Positions 12,913 through 22,901 of a stretch of 64,000 bases of DNA are shown here, piece by piece. Under the pieces are notes generated by a model, which saw only the letters and a program-made list of their open reading frames with translations, was not told the DNA's origin and searched no databases. Positions within the stretch are counted from its first letter, which is position 1. Every line of letters begins with the position of its first letter. Both the position numbers and the translations under genes were made by a program. The DNA is from Pseudomonas sp. FEN (GTDB lineage Bacteria > Pseudomonadota > Gammaproteobacteria > Pseudomonadales > Pseudomonadaceae). Where the stretch lies: positions 124,001 through 188,000 of the forward strand of contig NZ_CAJFDC010000013.1 in assembly GCF_904067045.1 (NCBI RefSeq). The letters run 5' to 3'.

Positions 12913-13871
12913 CTCGATTTTCCTAAAGAGGCGGGCCGCCATTGCTCGGCGGCGAGGCGTTCGGTATCAACGGGCTGGATGGTTTGAGGGTTGCTCTGCT
13001 GCCAGTCGGCCTGGGTGAAATCAGCGGCATGGGCATTCATGCCGGTCACGTCGGCGGCGGCGAACGAGGCCCGCGGGGCAAACAACGCGGTGCAATCGGC
13101 ATAACGCAACAGTGCGCGGTCAAAGCGCGCGCCTGGCATCTGGGCGTCTATCAGGATGGCCATCTCCAGAACGGCATCACTGAAATCGACCGAGTCAAAA
13201 TGGCTGGCATTGAACAGAGCGCCCTTGAGATTGGCACCGACAAACATCGGCGCGGCTCCCTTGCTGCGGTAGAACGACGCGCCCTCGGCCTGCACGGCAT
13301 GAAAATCGGCGCCACTCAACGACGATTCATCGAAGGCACACTGCTGCAACGACGCCAGACCAAAGCGCGCCTGATCGAGTTGGCAATCGATCAGCCGTGC
13401 CTTCGCAAAATGCGCCGACTGGGCATCAAGGCCCGTCAGATCGCAGCGGTTCCATTGGGATTTGCTCAACTGGGCGGCTGCCAGTCTGATACCCGGTACG
13501 CGGCACTCCGAGAGCGTAAAAGCCTGTAGCTGCGCCCCCGAGAGATTCAGATCCTCGCCGCGGCATCGCGCCCAGTAGGTCTTGTTCCAACGCACATTCT
13601 TGAACAAGGACCCCTGCATTGAACACGCGTCCATGTGTAATGAGTCTGCGGTACTGTCGGAGAAATTGGCGCCGTCCAGGCGGCAGTCTTTCCAGTAGCT
13701 TTGGGTCAGAATGGCTCCATTGAATTGCGCGCCACGCGCATCAACTTCTTCCAGCCTCGCGTTGCTCAAATCAACACCGCGATAGTCGCCACCGGCCAGA
13801 TTCAACGCGCGCAAGGGCTGCCAATCAGCCAGCAATGCCCTTAGACGCTCGACACTTAATACCTCAAGCAT
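12909..13871 (-). CDS. Pentapeptide-repeat protein of the T6SS spike-loading module
   Basis: A protein of 320 aa built almost entirely of pentapeptide repeats of the A(D/N)Lxx type (LNLAGGDYRGVDLSNARL, GANFSDS, GANLKGALF), predicted to form a right-handed square beta-helix. No catalytic motif, signal peptide or membrane segment is visible. It overlaps the DUF2169-pentapeptide gene upstream (8 bases) and the DUF3540 gene downstream (4 bases), so the three are likely co-translated. Such proteins accompany DUF2169 and DUF4150 genes in many T6SS loci. A scaffold or adaptor role is likely but unproven. Confidence 0.82.
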   Translation of the reverse strand: MLEVLSVERLRALLADWQPLRALNLAGGDYRGVDLSNARLEEVDARGAQFNGAILTQSYWKDCRLDGANFSDSTADSLHMDACSMQGSLFKNVRWNKTYWARCRGEDLNLSGAQLQAFTLSECRVPGIRLAAAQLSKSQWNRCDLTGLDAQSAHFAKARLIDCQLDQARFGLASLQQCAFDESSLSGADFHAVQAEGASFYRSKGAAPMFVGANLKGALFNASHFDSVDFSDAVLEMAILIDAQMPGARFDRALLRYADCTALFAPRASFAAADVTGMNAHAADFTQADWQQSNPQTIQPVDTERLAAEQWRPASLGKSR

Positions 13872-16458
13872 GAGTCAGGCTCTCCTTGAGTCGGCAACGC
13901 GTCATCAATGCCTGCTCCAGGCGCACGCCGCTGCCATATACAGCGTCACTGGCCAAGCCATGCAAGTTGCTGCCACTGAGGTTGGTCTGCTCCAGGCATA
14001 CCTTGCGCAAGCGGCCGTCAAGCAGGTTGGCGCCAGACCAATCAGCGCGACTCAAGTCACATACGGACAGGTAGGCACCTTGCGCGACCAGCCCGACACC
14101 GTCGGAATCACTCAGGTCGCAACCGGTCAGCAGCGCGTCGTTAAACCGTGCGCCGCGCAGGCTGGCGTGATTCAGATCGGCATCTTGAAAACTGGCAGCG
14201 GTCAGGTCGGCATCGTCCAGGCGCACACCCGGCAAAACGCAGTGAGCGGCCAGCCGCAGGTTCTGCAGGTTGCACTCGCGCAAGTCCAGATCACGGCCCA
14301 CAACCTTGGCGAAATCGGCTTTGCTGAGATTGGTGCGGCGCATGTCTGTCGCGTTCAGTGTGCAATCGTAGAGCTTGGCTTTGTGGAGGTTGCCGTCGGT
14401 GAGTATTGCGCCGCTCAGGTCGCATTTATTGAGGCGTAGTTTGCTTAGATTGGCGTTGCTCAGTTGCGCCTTGTCGAGGCTGCATTCGTTGAGTTGGGCT
14501 TGCTGTAGGTTGGCCTCGGTGAAATCAGCAGTGGAGAAATCACTTTTACTGGCTCGGATAGCCAAAAGGTTAGCGCCCTTGAATGATGCGCCTTGGCATA
14601 GAACCCGTTCAAAGACCGTTTCTTGCAAGGACGCTTTGTCCAAACTCACAGCACTCAAATCACAACCGATAAAGTGACTCTGGCTCAGGTCCGTATTTGC
14701 CAGACAAGCACCTTTGAGCTGGCAGTTTTCAAACAGGGTTTTTTTCAGGTCTGCTTGACCCAGATCGATCCCTGAAAGATCAAGGCCATTGAGGCTGAGG
14801 TTCTGCAACGATTTACCCGCCAGGTGCAAGGCTTGCAGCGATTCACGGGTCAGATTGCAGTATTCGGCAGGCGTGGGTGCGGGGCCGAATTTGATTCGAT
14901 CAGCCGCCAGTGCCTTTTCGACAGCAGCGAGTTGCTGATCGATGGAGGCCTCCATCGCTTGTGAACGGGAAAACCCCGCTGCCACTTTTTCAACCATATC
15001 CGCCTGCTGTGCTTGAGGCAGGTCCAATCGGGCCAGCAAATCCATGAGGTCAACTTCGGGTACTGGTTGCTTTGCCAGCGCCAAGGTCTTCTCGACATCC
15101 ATATCCAATCGAGTGATCGCACTCCGGGCATGGCGCATGCTATCGGCCTTGGCTTTAGCAAGTTCCGTCTCGATTTCGGCTCGTAGTGCCCCTGGATCGA
15201 AGGGCTTGGCAGGCGGCCGTGGCTCTCGCATGAGCGCCGCAAAATCCAGTTTGGCCAACGGCGGATAATCTGCACGGTTGAAAGGCACATCCATGCCTGT
15301 CGCCATGTCCTGGGCGATCTGAAGACTCTGCTCATGCGCCACGGATAGTTCGGCGTGTATTGCGTCCGCGGCAGCCTGCAAACTGGCAATCATGGGCCCG
15401 GTGTCGAACACTTGCGGCTCGGTGGGCGGTATCTCGACCGGTTCGACCGGAGGACGCGGCCAAAGCCGATCAATCCATGTCTGCTTGTCCCGCTCGGCAT
15501 CCCCGACACGCTCAAGGGCCATCGCCAGTGTGGCGATATCCTGCGCATCGATATCGAGTACAGACACCTCTGCTCGGTATAGCAAAAGCACACTCTGCGC
15601 TTCGGGGAACAGCCATACCGTATCGAGATCCATTGGCGCTTCGGTGATAGCAAGGTGCTTATCAGTGCGCTCGACAAAAAGTCGTGGCCGCAGGCCAGGC
15701 AGGCGCCCGGACACTTGCGCCTGGGCTGGGTGCATCCCCGTCGCCGACCAGGTTTCGTCTCCCCGCCAAAATTCAGTATTGCACTGGTCCTGCGCCACTT
15801 CGTCGAACCAGCGGGCATCGGTATCGGTCGGCAAGAACGGTGCGCGATAGGCGGTCCAGTCCTCATCAAGGGTGCCCATAAAGGCACTGCGCGCAGCGCT
15901 TTGCGGGGGTAATGGCATGAAGCTGGCAGTTACCGGGCGATCCTTAGGATCGCAAACACTCAGGTTCGCGACTTCCAGTTGCGCGAGTGCAGTTCCGCCT
16001 GCGGTGTCTGTATCAGCACAATAACCTTTGCCCACTGGGTTATCCGCCCACAGGGAACCACCGTAGGCGTTTTCCAGGCTCAAAGGCAGGCAATCGATCT
16101 GTCCGGTTGTAACAGGCATCCAACCCAAGAGGCCCTTGTTCCATTGACGGGGTGGAAACACATGCAGTGTTTTCTCAAGCGTTCCCAGACGCGCCCGCAC
16201 TGCCATTCCGGCGCGCTGTGCGTCGGTCAGGGCATAGGCTTGCCCCTGCACCGCGAAGGTGCCACGGCTTTTTTTCAAACCGCTGTCCAGCGTCTGCTTG
16301 CCCATGCGCTCGGCGAGCCAGCTCCAGGTTTGCCCGGCGGGCATGATCTTGCCTTCGGCATCCACTAACAGGCCGAAAGTAACCACCAGGACATGGGTAT
16401 CCCGCAGCTTGGAAGTGGCAAGCAATACAAGGCTGGCGTGTTCACATTTGAGTTGCAT
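13864..16458 (-). CDS. DUF2169 domain protein with C-terminal pentapeptide repeats (putative T6SS effector-loading adaptor)
   Basis: A protein of 864 aa. Residues about 15-310 match DUF2169 (LVVTFGLLVD near the start, NAYGGSLWADNPVGKGYC). A helical, charged region of about 350-540 may form a coiled coil. Residues about 555-860 are pentapeptide repeats (LNGLDLSGIDLGQADLKK and many more). DUF2169 proteins are thought to help place DUF4150/PAAR cargo on VgrG, by analogy with other T6SS adaptors. The repeats share the style of the separate 320-aa pentapeptide protein, which may have arisen from a split or duplication. No enzymatic motif is seen. Confidence 0.85.
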   Translation of the reverse strand: MQLKCEHASLVLLATSKLRDTHVLVVTFGLLVDAEGKIMPAGQTWSWLAERMGKQTLDSGLKKSRGTFAVQGQAYALTDAQRAGMAVRARLGTLEKTLHVFPPRQWNKGLLGWMPVTTGQIDCLPLSLENAYGGSLWADNPVGKGYCADTDTAGGTALAQLEVANLSVCDPKDRPVTASFMPLPPQSAARSAFMGTLDEDWTAYRAPFLPTDTDARWFDEVAQDQCNTEFWRGDETWSATGMHPAQAQVSGRLPGLRPRLFVERTDKHLAITEAPMDLDTVWLFPEAQSVLLLYRAEVSVLDIDAQDIATLAMALERVGDAERDKQTWIDRLWPRPPVEPVEIPPTEPQVFDTGPMIASLQAAADAIHAELSVAHEQSLQIAQDMATGMDVPFNRADYPPLAKLDFAALMREPRPPAKPFDPGALRAEIETELAKAKADSMRHARSAITRLDMDVEKTLALAKQPVPEVDLMDLLARLDLPQAQQADMVEKVAAGFSRSQAMEASIDQQLAAVEKALAADRIKFGPAPTPAEYCNLTRESLQALHLAGKSLQNLSLNGLDLSGIDLGQADLKKTLFENCQLKGACLANTDLSQSHFIGCDLSAVSLDKASLQETVFERVLCQGASFKGANLLAIRASKSDFSTADFTEANLQQAQLNECSLDKAQLSNANLSKLRLNKCDLSGAILTDGNLHKAKLYDCTLNATDMRRTNLSKADFAKVVGRDLDLRECNLQNLRLAAHCVLPGVRLDDADLTAASFQDADLNHASLRGARFNDALLTGCDLSDSDGVGLVAQGAYLSVCDLSRADWSGANLLDGRLRKVCLEQTNLSGSNLHGLASDAVYGSGVRLEQALMTRCRLKESLTHA

Positions 16459-16508
16459 CAGGCTCTCCGCACAGGGTGTAAACCAACAGTCCCCTTGAAA
16501 CGTAAACG

Positions 16509-19124
16509 TCAGGGAGCGGCGGGCGCGCCACCAGCTGCGCCAGCGGCCTCGAGTGGAGCCACTATGGCGTCACCTGCCGCCACCGCAACTTCTACACTGG
16601 CCCGACTGGAGGCCCTTTCGATGGCGATTGCTTTCAGTTCTATCGGAGCTCGAATTTTTAATTCCTCGATCGACACATTCGGAATATTCGGGACCCCCTC
16701 GCCAATTACACTATCTCTAACCCGATTACTTATCATGGCGGAATCATCCACATAGAGACACTTGCTAACAGATAGGCTGCCGCCAACCAGGACCTCTCCG
16801 GTAACATGTAAATCAGCATCAATATGAACGATACCGTCCGATTTAATAATCACTCCATTCCTAGTCAATAAAATAGTATTGCCACCCACACAAATTTCGT
16901 GAGCCATCGTGGAAAAATACATAGCATAGGCAGATTTTTCCAATTTAACCTCATAACTTCCACGATGAGCGACAATCGAATTCTTCTCATAAAACAGCTT
17001 TTCATTCTTCACCTTATTTAGACTCTTAACATATTCTCCGTTTTTATATTGCGTAGGACACAATACATATTCATACGAAGCGAGCCCCAGCTTGACATTA
17101 ACATCCAAGGCATTAAGTCCAAGACTAACACTCAAGCCACTCGCTGAAACAGCGGCCTTAGCCAATGATACGTTTGCCGAAAGATCAACGCCTGCAAATG
17201 CAAGTTTTGTCACATAACTGCCCCTTGTATAAGTATGAAGAGCAGAAGCAGAAGTAGGAGCACTATTATCAGCAGGAGGAGGAGTATTATCAGGAGGAGT
17301 ATTACCAGCAGGATCCTGAGGTTTACGGTTGAATTTGTTGGCCAATTTACCTTCATCAGAGCCTGCCGATAATGCCTTAGGTGGCTCCCCGCCATCGATG
17401 GAAAATTTATATACGCCTGGCACCTCATGCTTATATGAACTGGACGCCAGTTGCATATGTTTGTCCGTGCGCAAATGCGCCCCACTGACATCGCCCTCGC
17501 CCAGGGTAAAACTACAACCGGTAGAAGCGCCCATCTTCATCATCGGCCCCGACGGGCTGTCTTCCATCGCAAACAAATGCCCACCAGGAGTGCTCAAGCC
17601 GCTTTGGGCCGCGTTATCGCCGGTGACCACATTGGGATTCTCGGAGTTGGGCACGCTGCCGGTAATCACCGGGCGATCGGGGTCGCCGCCCAAGAACGAA
17701 ACCAGCACTTCCGTGCCTTTCAGCAGCGGGAAATTCATGCCGTGGCTCGAACCACTGGACAGCGTGGCCATACGCAACCAGGCCGAACCACGCGTCGCGT
17801 TCTTCTCGCCGCGAATGAACGGGAAACTCACCTTGTAGCAACCATGCTCATTGAGCAGCGGCCGACCGGTATCTTCATCACCGTCCACTACCGCACTGAG
17901 CACGCCCTGCACATAGGGCCGAGGCGTTACACAGGGGGCGCGGAACTGCACGTCGCCGGGCAAGGCGATAAAACGCGTGTTGATACCCTGCCCCGGTCCT
18001 TCCCCCTCCGCCCCCAGGCCCGGCAACGGCTGATAACCCTCATGGTGAACTTCAATCACCTGATAACCGGCATTGAACAGCGGACGCGGATGGCCCACCA
18101 ACAGCATCGGATAACCCGCGCGCAAGCCCGTCGCTCGACCGGCACCATGAAACTCCCGTTGACGACAACCGATGGCCTGGGCACGGCGATTGGCCAACCA
18201 TTGCCCCTGTTCGAGCGAACCGAAGTGCTCGCCATACAGCCCTTGCCCACCGACAAATACAGGCGAACTCGAGACGGCCTCTTGTTGTTCGGTCGAGGCC
18301 TCTGCGCCGAGACTGGCAGTCGCCACCGAGGCGTTGACCTCCAACTTCAACTGCGCGTTGCTCGCGGAAAAGTCCTGTAGCGTGACCCCGGCTGCTTGAC
18401 GGACCAGCTTGCGCTCGAAGGTACGGGCTACCGCCAGGACCCGGCCGACATCCAGTTCCGAATCTTGACGACGATAGGTCAGAAGACTGGGGAGTTGCGG
18501 CTGGTAGCGTCTGTCGCCACAGAGCACCAGCGCCTCTCCGTCAGGCCCCTGTTCAAAGAAGTAATACACACCGAAATATTCAAGAAGACGTGAAATAAAG
18601 GCGAAACTGGTTTCTTCGAACTGGCAGGTAAAAGTTGCCTGAGTCAGCGGATCATCAGCCAGCGGCAGGCGAATATCGAAGTCATAAGCCGAACCGGGCA
18701 CACCGTTGATACCCGGCCCTTCGACATCAAGGTCAGCCAGCTTGAGGACGTCACGAATCAGCTCCGGCAGGCTTTTGTCCAACCAGATTTCGGAAAAGCG
18801 GAAATGACGCAACTGCACGAAGCGCGGTTCCAGCACCACGCGGTAGTAGTAATAAAGGGAGTCGGCGTCGAGATAATCCACCTCCGTTACCATGCCCTGA
18901 TAGGGATGCGGCTGCCCCAACGCATCGCTCAGGGTCAATACCGCGCGGTTGCCAAGCAGTGCTTCGTCGTCGAACAACGGATTGATCGTCGCCAGCCGAA
19001 CCTCGAAGCGATACGGCTGAGAGAGCTGTTCCTCGCCCTGCCACTGCTGCACCCACAATGTTTCGAGCACAAGCGAGGGTGCCAGGCTGGCGAAAGTACA
19101 GAGCGCGTGATCATTGAGAGCCAT
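16509..19124 (-). CDS. vgrG: T6SS spike protein VgrG (TssI) with an unusual C-terminal extension
   Basis: A VgrG of 871 aa that forms the trimeric puncturing spike on the Hcp tube. The gp27-like part covers about 1-380 and the gp5-like OB and beta-helix part about 390-590 (GSAWLRMAT, VLVSFLGGDPDRPVITG). A Pro-rich linker at about 603-625 (PPDNTPPPADN) leads to a C-terminal region of about 245 aa with no toxin motif I recognise. Part of it is beta-helix-like (GVIIKSDGIVHIDADLHVTG) and it ends in an Ala-rich tail. The DNA for this tail (about 16620-17330) is clearly richer in A/T than the rest of the operon. The ATG at 19124 follows AAGGA. Confidence 0.93.
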   Translation of the reverse strand: MALNDHALCTFASLAPSLVLETLWVQQWQGEEQLSQPYRFEVRLATINPLFDDEALLGNRAVLTLSDALGQPHPYQGMVTEVDYLDADSLYYYYRVVLEPRFVQLRHFRFSEIWLDKSLPELIRDVLKLADLDVEGPGINGVPGSAYDFDIRLPLADDPLTQATFTCQFEETSFAFISRLLEYFGVYYFFEQGPDGEALVLCGDRRYQPQLPSLLTYRRQDSELDVGRVLAVARTFERKLVRQAAGVTLQDFSASNAQLKLEVNASVATASLGAEASTEQQEAVSSSPVFVGGQGLYGEHFGSLEQGQWLANRRAQAIGCRQREFHGAGRATGLRAGYPMLLVGHPRPLFNAGYQVIEVHHEGYQPLPGLGAEGEGPGQGINTRFIALPGDVQFRAPCVTPRPYVQGVLSAVVDGDEDTGRPLLNEHGCYKVSFPFIRGEKNATRGSAWLRMATLSSGSSHGMNFPLLKGTEVLVSFLGGDPDRPVITGSVPNSENPNVVTGDNAAQSGLSTPGGHLFAMEDSPSGPMMKMGASTGCSFTLGEGDVSGAHLRTDKHMQLASSSYKHEVPGVYKFSIDGGEPPKALSAGSDEGKLANKFNRKPQDPAGNTPPDNTPPPADNSAPTSASALHTYTRGSYVTKLAFAGVDLSANVSLAKAAVSASGLSVSLGLNALDVNVKLGLASYEYVLCPTQYKNGEYVKSLNKVKNEKLFYEKNSIVAHRGSYEVKLEKSAYAMYFSTMAHEICVGGNTILLTRNGVIIKSDGIVHIDADLHVTGEVLVGGSLSVSKCLYVDDSAMISNRVRDSVIGEGVPNIPNVSIEELKIRAPIELKAIAIERASSRASVEVAVAAGDAIVAPLEAAGAAGGAPAAP

Positions 19125-19160
19125 CAATCAATCCTTGTTCTTCGGTAGGTAAACGAGCGG

Positions 19161-21893
19161 TCACTCTAGGGTTTCAAGCAGCGCTTCACGCTCGGGTAAA
19201 GACCTGATCGCATCGGCTTCCAGAGTGGTAATGATCCACTCGCCGCTCGCATCCACTGCCACATGCAACCCGACCAGCGAACGCTGATCGGCAATCGCCC
19301 CCAGCAGTACGTCAGACAGGCGCGGCGTCAGGCTTTTACGCAAAATGAAGTCGATATTGCGCGCCCCGCTCTCCACTTCCGTGCAACGCGCGGCGATGGC
19401 GTCGGCGACTTCCTCCGAAAACGTCAGGCGTACTTTCGACGAGGCCAGCAGACGCTCGCTGAGCCGGCCCAGCTTGAGGCGCACGATGCTCGCCAGTTGC
19501 TCGCCACCCAGGGTGAAGAACGGCACGATAGTCATGCGCGCCAGCAGCGCCGGTTTGAAATGCCGGGACAGAGTCGGACGGATCTTTTCCGCCAGGGTGT
19601 CCGGATCGGGCCGCCCGTCGACACACAGGCTCTGGATTTCGTCGGTGGCCAGGTTGCTGGTCAACAACACCACGGTGTTGGAGAAGTCGATCTGCCGCCC
19701 TTCGCCGTCGGACAGGCTGCCCTTGTCGAAGACCTGATAGAAAATGTTCACCACATCCAGGTGGGCTTTCTCCACTTCATCGAGCAGCACCACCGAATAC
19801 GGACGCTTGCGCACCGCCTCGGTCAGCATGCCGCCCTCGCCGAAGCCGACATAACCGGCGGGCGAGCCCACCAGACGGCTGACGGTGTGCTTCTCCTGGT
19901 ACTCGCTCATGTTCACCGAGATCATCGCCTGCTCGCCGCCGAACAAGTGTTCGGCCACGGCCAGGGCGGTTTCGGTCTTGCCGACACCCGATGGCCCGAC
20001 CAACAGGAACACGCCCAACGGCTGTTGCGGATCGCGCAGGCCGGATTGCGCGGCCTTGAGGATTTCCGCGATCTGCTCGACCGCCGTGTCCTGACCGCGA
20101 ATGCGCAGCTTGATGTTGTCGGCCAGGGCCAGTACCCCACCCGCCGCGTCGCGCAGGACCTTGCCCAGCGGCACGCCGGTCCAGTCGGAAACGACCTGGG
20201 CAATCGCATCCGGACTGACCTCGGTGAACAGCAGCGGCTCGTCACCTTGCAGCGCGGCCAGCGTTTCGCGAGCCTGATCCAGCTCGGCCTGACGGTCTGC
20301 CAGCGATGCCAGTACCAGGGCAACCTCGCCTTCGGCTGGTACCGGCAGGTCCTGTTCTTCCAGGGTCAGCTGCTTGCGTGCGGCAAGGACCCGCAGCGCC
20401 GCGTCACGCTCGGCCAGCCAGCGGACTTCCAGCGCAACCCGACGCTCGTCAATCTCAGCCTGCTCGTCGGCGATATCCGTCAGGCGCTGGTCTTCCACCG
20501 GGAAACCATTGGCACGATCGCGTTCCAGTGCGTTCAGTTCACGCGCCAGACCGGACAACTGGCGCTCCATGCGCTCCAACTCGGCAGGCTTGATGCCCAG
20601 GCCGATCCGTACCCGGGCGCTGGCGGTGTCGAGCAAGTCCACGGCCTTGTCCGGCAGCAAGCGCCCGGTGATGTAGCGATCCGACAATTGAGCGGCGGCA
20701 ACGATAGCGTCATCACGCACACTGACGCCGTGGACCTTTTCATAATGCCCCTTGAGACCGCGCAAGATCAGCACCGCGGTCTTGACGCTCGGCTCGTCCA
20801 GTTTGACCAGCTGGAAACGGCGCGCCAGCGCCGGGTCTTTCTCGAAGTACTTCTTGTACTCCGACCAGGTCGTGGCGGCGATGGTGCGCAGCTCGCCACG
20901 GGCCAACGCGGGTTTGAGCAGGTTGGCCGCATCCGAGCCGCCCGCCGCGCCGCCGGCACCGATCAGCATGTGCGCTTCATCGATGAACAGGATCACCGGC
21001 GTGGTGGAGGCCTTGATCTCTTCGATAACACCACGCAGGCGGTTTTCGAACTCGCCCTTGACGCTGGCGCCCGCTTCCAACGCACCGAGATCGAGGCTGA
21101 GCAGGCGCGTGTTCTTAAGGAAGTCCGGGACTTCATTCTGGCTGATCAACAACGCCAGGCCCTCGACCACGGCGGACTTGCCCACACCCGGTTCGCCCAC
21201 GGCGATGGGGTTGTTTTTACGCCGCCGGGCGAGGATGTCGATCATCTGACGAATCTCATCGTCACGTCCGAAAATCGGGTCGATGCGCCCCGCCACTGCC
21301 TTGGCGGTCAGGTCTTCGCAAAAGCGCGCGATATTGTCTTCGGCGGCGGGCGCGATACCGCCGGCGCTGGCCAGCGAAGCGGAGACCGAGCCGGTCTGCA
21401 GGCTGTCCAGCGGCCCTTCGCTGGAGCCGCCCAACAACTGAGCGAACTCCGCCGTCAGGGCATCGGTGGAAATCGGCTTGAGCAGTTCGCCGTAACGGGT
21501 GCCGGCGGTGTAGTAACCCAGCCGGGAGACCAGCGCCAGCAGCAGCGAGCCGCCACGAATCCGCCCGCTGCCGACCACCAGCGAGGCAATCAGCCAGGCG
21601 TCCTGAATCCACTCAGTGAGCAGACTGGCGAACACCGGGCGTCCTGGATTGCCATTCTTCAGCTGTGTCAGGCCGTCATCCAGCAACGCACGCAGGCGCA
21701 TCGGATCAATTTCAAATCGGACGAGAACGCGCGTCACATCGGCATTCGGCTCTTCCAGCAACTGACGCAACAGGTGCTCCAGGGAGATCTCGTAATGAGT
21801 GCGCGCCAGGGTCAGGCCCGCCGCGTTCTCCAGGGCCTTGGTGCTGTAAACATTGAGCCGTGCGAACAGCGGTTTGAGTTCTACCTGAATCAT
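19161..21893 (-). CDS. tssH: T6SS sheath-recycling AAA+ ATPase TssH (ClpV)
   Basis: A ClpB-type double AAA+ ATPase of 910 aa that extracts contracted TssB/TssC sheath for reuse. An N-terminal Clp repeat domain (about 1-150) carries the sheath-recognition surface. Walker A of the first ring is GEPGVGKSAV (about 233-242), with Walker B VILFIDEAHML. A middle coiled coil follows, then the second ring with GPSGVGKTET and VVLLDEVEKAH. Length and motifs are full for ClpV. It abuts the tssG start with no gap; vgrG follows after 36 bp. Confidence 0.96.
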   Translation of the reverse strand: MIQVELKPLFARLNVYSTKALENAAGLTLARTHYEISLEHLLRQLLEEPNADVTRVLVRFEIDPMRLRALLDDGLTQLKNGNPGRPVFASLLTEWIQDAWLIASLVVGSGRIRGGSLLLALVSRLGYYTAGTRYGELLKPISTDALTAEFAQLLGGSSEGPLDSLQTGSVSASLASAGGIAPAAEDNIARFCEDLTAKAVAGRIDPIFGRDDEIRQMIDILARRRKNNPIAVGEPGVGKSAVVEGLALLISQNEVPDFLKNTRLLSLDLGALEAGASVKGEFENRLRGVIEEIKASTTPVILFIDEAHMLIGAGGAAGGSDAANLLKPALARGELRTIAATTWSEYKKYFEKDPALARRFQLVKLDEPSVKTAVLILRGLKGHYEKVHGVSVRDDAIVAAAQLSDRYITGRLLPDKAVDLLDTASARVRIGLGIKPAELERMERQLSGLARELNALERDRANGFPVEDQRLTDIADEQAEIDERRVALEVRWLAERDAALRVLAARKQLTLEEQDLPVPAEGEVALVLASLADRQAELDQARETLAALQGDEPLLFTEVSPDAIAQVVSDWTGVPLGKVLRDAAGGVLALADNIKLRIRGQDTAVEQIAEILKAAQSGLRDPQQPLGVFLLVGPSGVGKTETALAVAEHLFGGEQAMISVNMSEYQEKHTVSRLVGSPAGYVGFGEGGMLTEAVRKRPYSVVLLDEVEKAHLDVVNIFYQVFDKGSLSDGEGRQIDFSNTVVLLTSNLATDEIQSLCVDGRPDPDTLAEKIRPTLSRHFKPALLARMTIVPFFTLGGEQLASIVRLKLGRLSERLLASSKVRLTFSEEVADAIAARCTEVESGARNIDFILRKSLTPRLSDVLLGAIADQRSLVGLHVAVDASGEWIITTLEADAIRSLPEREALLETLE

Positions 21894-22901
21894 TTAGCGA
21901 GCCCTCTCTTCGAGCATTGGTCCGTGTTCGGCCGTCAGCATGAATACAACGTCGTCCTGTGTGTTGCCGTCCCCCAGCCAGGTATCCAGACCGAGCCGCT
22001 GCCAGCCGCCGCCCAGCGAAGCGCATTGCTGCTCATCGGTCGCCAGACGCATGACCAACCGGCTACGTAGCGGTGTCTGCAGGTACAACGCCACCAATCG
22101 CTCGAGCTTTTGATAAAGCGCCTGCCCTGGCAGCAAGCCGTGAAAACGCTCGGCACGCAGTGAGTCCAGGCGGATATCAAGCGTGCCGCCGCGATCCATG
22201 ACCTCACGACCGAGCAAGCTGTTTTCGCCCAGTACCCCACACTGCATGCCCAGGTAAGTGCGCGCCGGACGATCGATCCGCAGACGCGTCTCGACACAGG
22301 GCACGACTTCCACCGACACATCCTTGAGCACCGCCTTGACCAACTGCTGCAGCCCCATGGCCGAGCGTGGGTGCTGATTGAATAAACCGGCATAGCGCAG
22401 CAAATCGATGGATTGATCCCGTTGCTCGGGACGCGCATCGGCAACGCCGATCAACGCCTGTAGCTGGCGCAGGCTCTTGACGTCACGGCGCTCGGTAATA
22501 TCGATCCAGATCCGGTGCTTTTCCCAGGCCCGAAACAGCAGTGGATAGAGGGAGGCATGCAGGATGTCGAGAAAGTCCCGCCCCGCTGAATGGCCCAGCA
22601 GTTGCTCGTCGATCAGGTCTTCGGTGTAAAACGTCGGCAACGGCGAGGTGACGCCATACAGCCCAAAAAAGTTGGCTTCGATCCGATAGCGGCCGTCTTC
22701 GCCTTGCTCGATCCGCTCGATATCCCGCTGGGGAAATCCAAGCCCTAGCCGCGGTCGAACCCGCACGTTCTCGACGAAGTCTTTTTCGCTCGGGAAACGC
22801 AGTCGCAACAGGCGCAAGGCCTGGAAAAAACCATAGTCGCCGCCGTCATCGAGCAGCGGATCGATCACAGCAGGCGTTGGTGCCCGATCTTCGCTGGCCA
22901 T
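21894..22901 (-). CDS. tssG: T6SS baseplate protein TssG
   Basis: A TssG (VasB/ImpH) protein of 335 aa, a wedge component of the T6SS baseplate together with TssF and TssE. The N-terminal YGFFQALRLLRLRF is the family hallmark, and the later LPTFYTEDLID stretch is also typical. The start lies 37 bases inside the end of tssF, so the two are translationally coupled. The stop directly abuts tssH. Confidence 0.94.
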   Translation of the reverse strand: MASEDRAPTPAVIDPLLDDGGDYGFFQALRLLRLRFPSEKDFVENVRVRPRLGLGFPQRDIERIEQGEDGRYRIEANFFGLYGVTSPLPTFYTEDLIDEQLLGHSAGRDFLDILHASLYPLLFRAWEKHRIWIDITERRDVKSLRQLQALIGVADARPEQRDQSIDLLRYAGLFNQHPRSAMGLQQLVKAVLKDVSVEVVPCVETRLRIDRPARTYLGMQCGVLGENSLLGREVMDRGGTLDIRLDSLRAERFHGLLPGQALYQKLERLVALYLQTPLRSRLVMRLATDEQQCASLGGGWQRLGLDTWLGDGNTQDDVVFMLTAEHGPMLEERAR

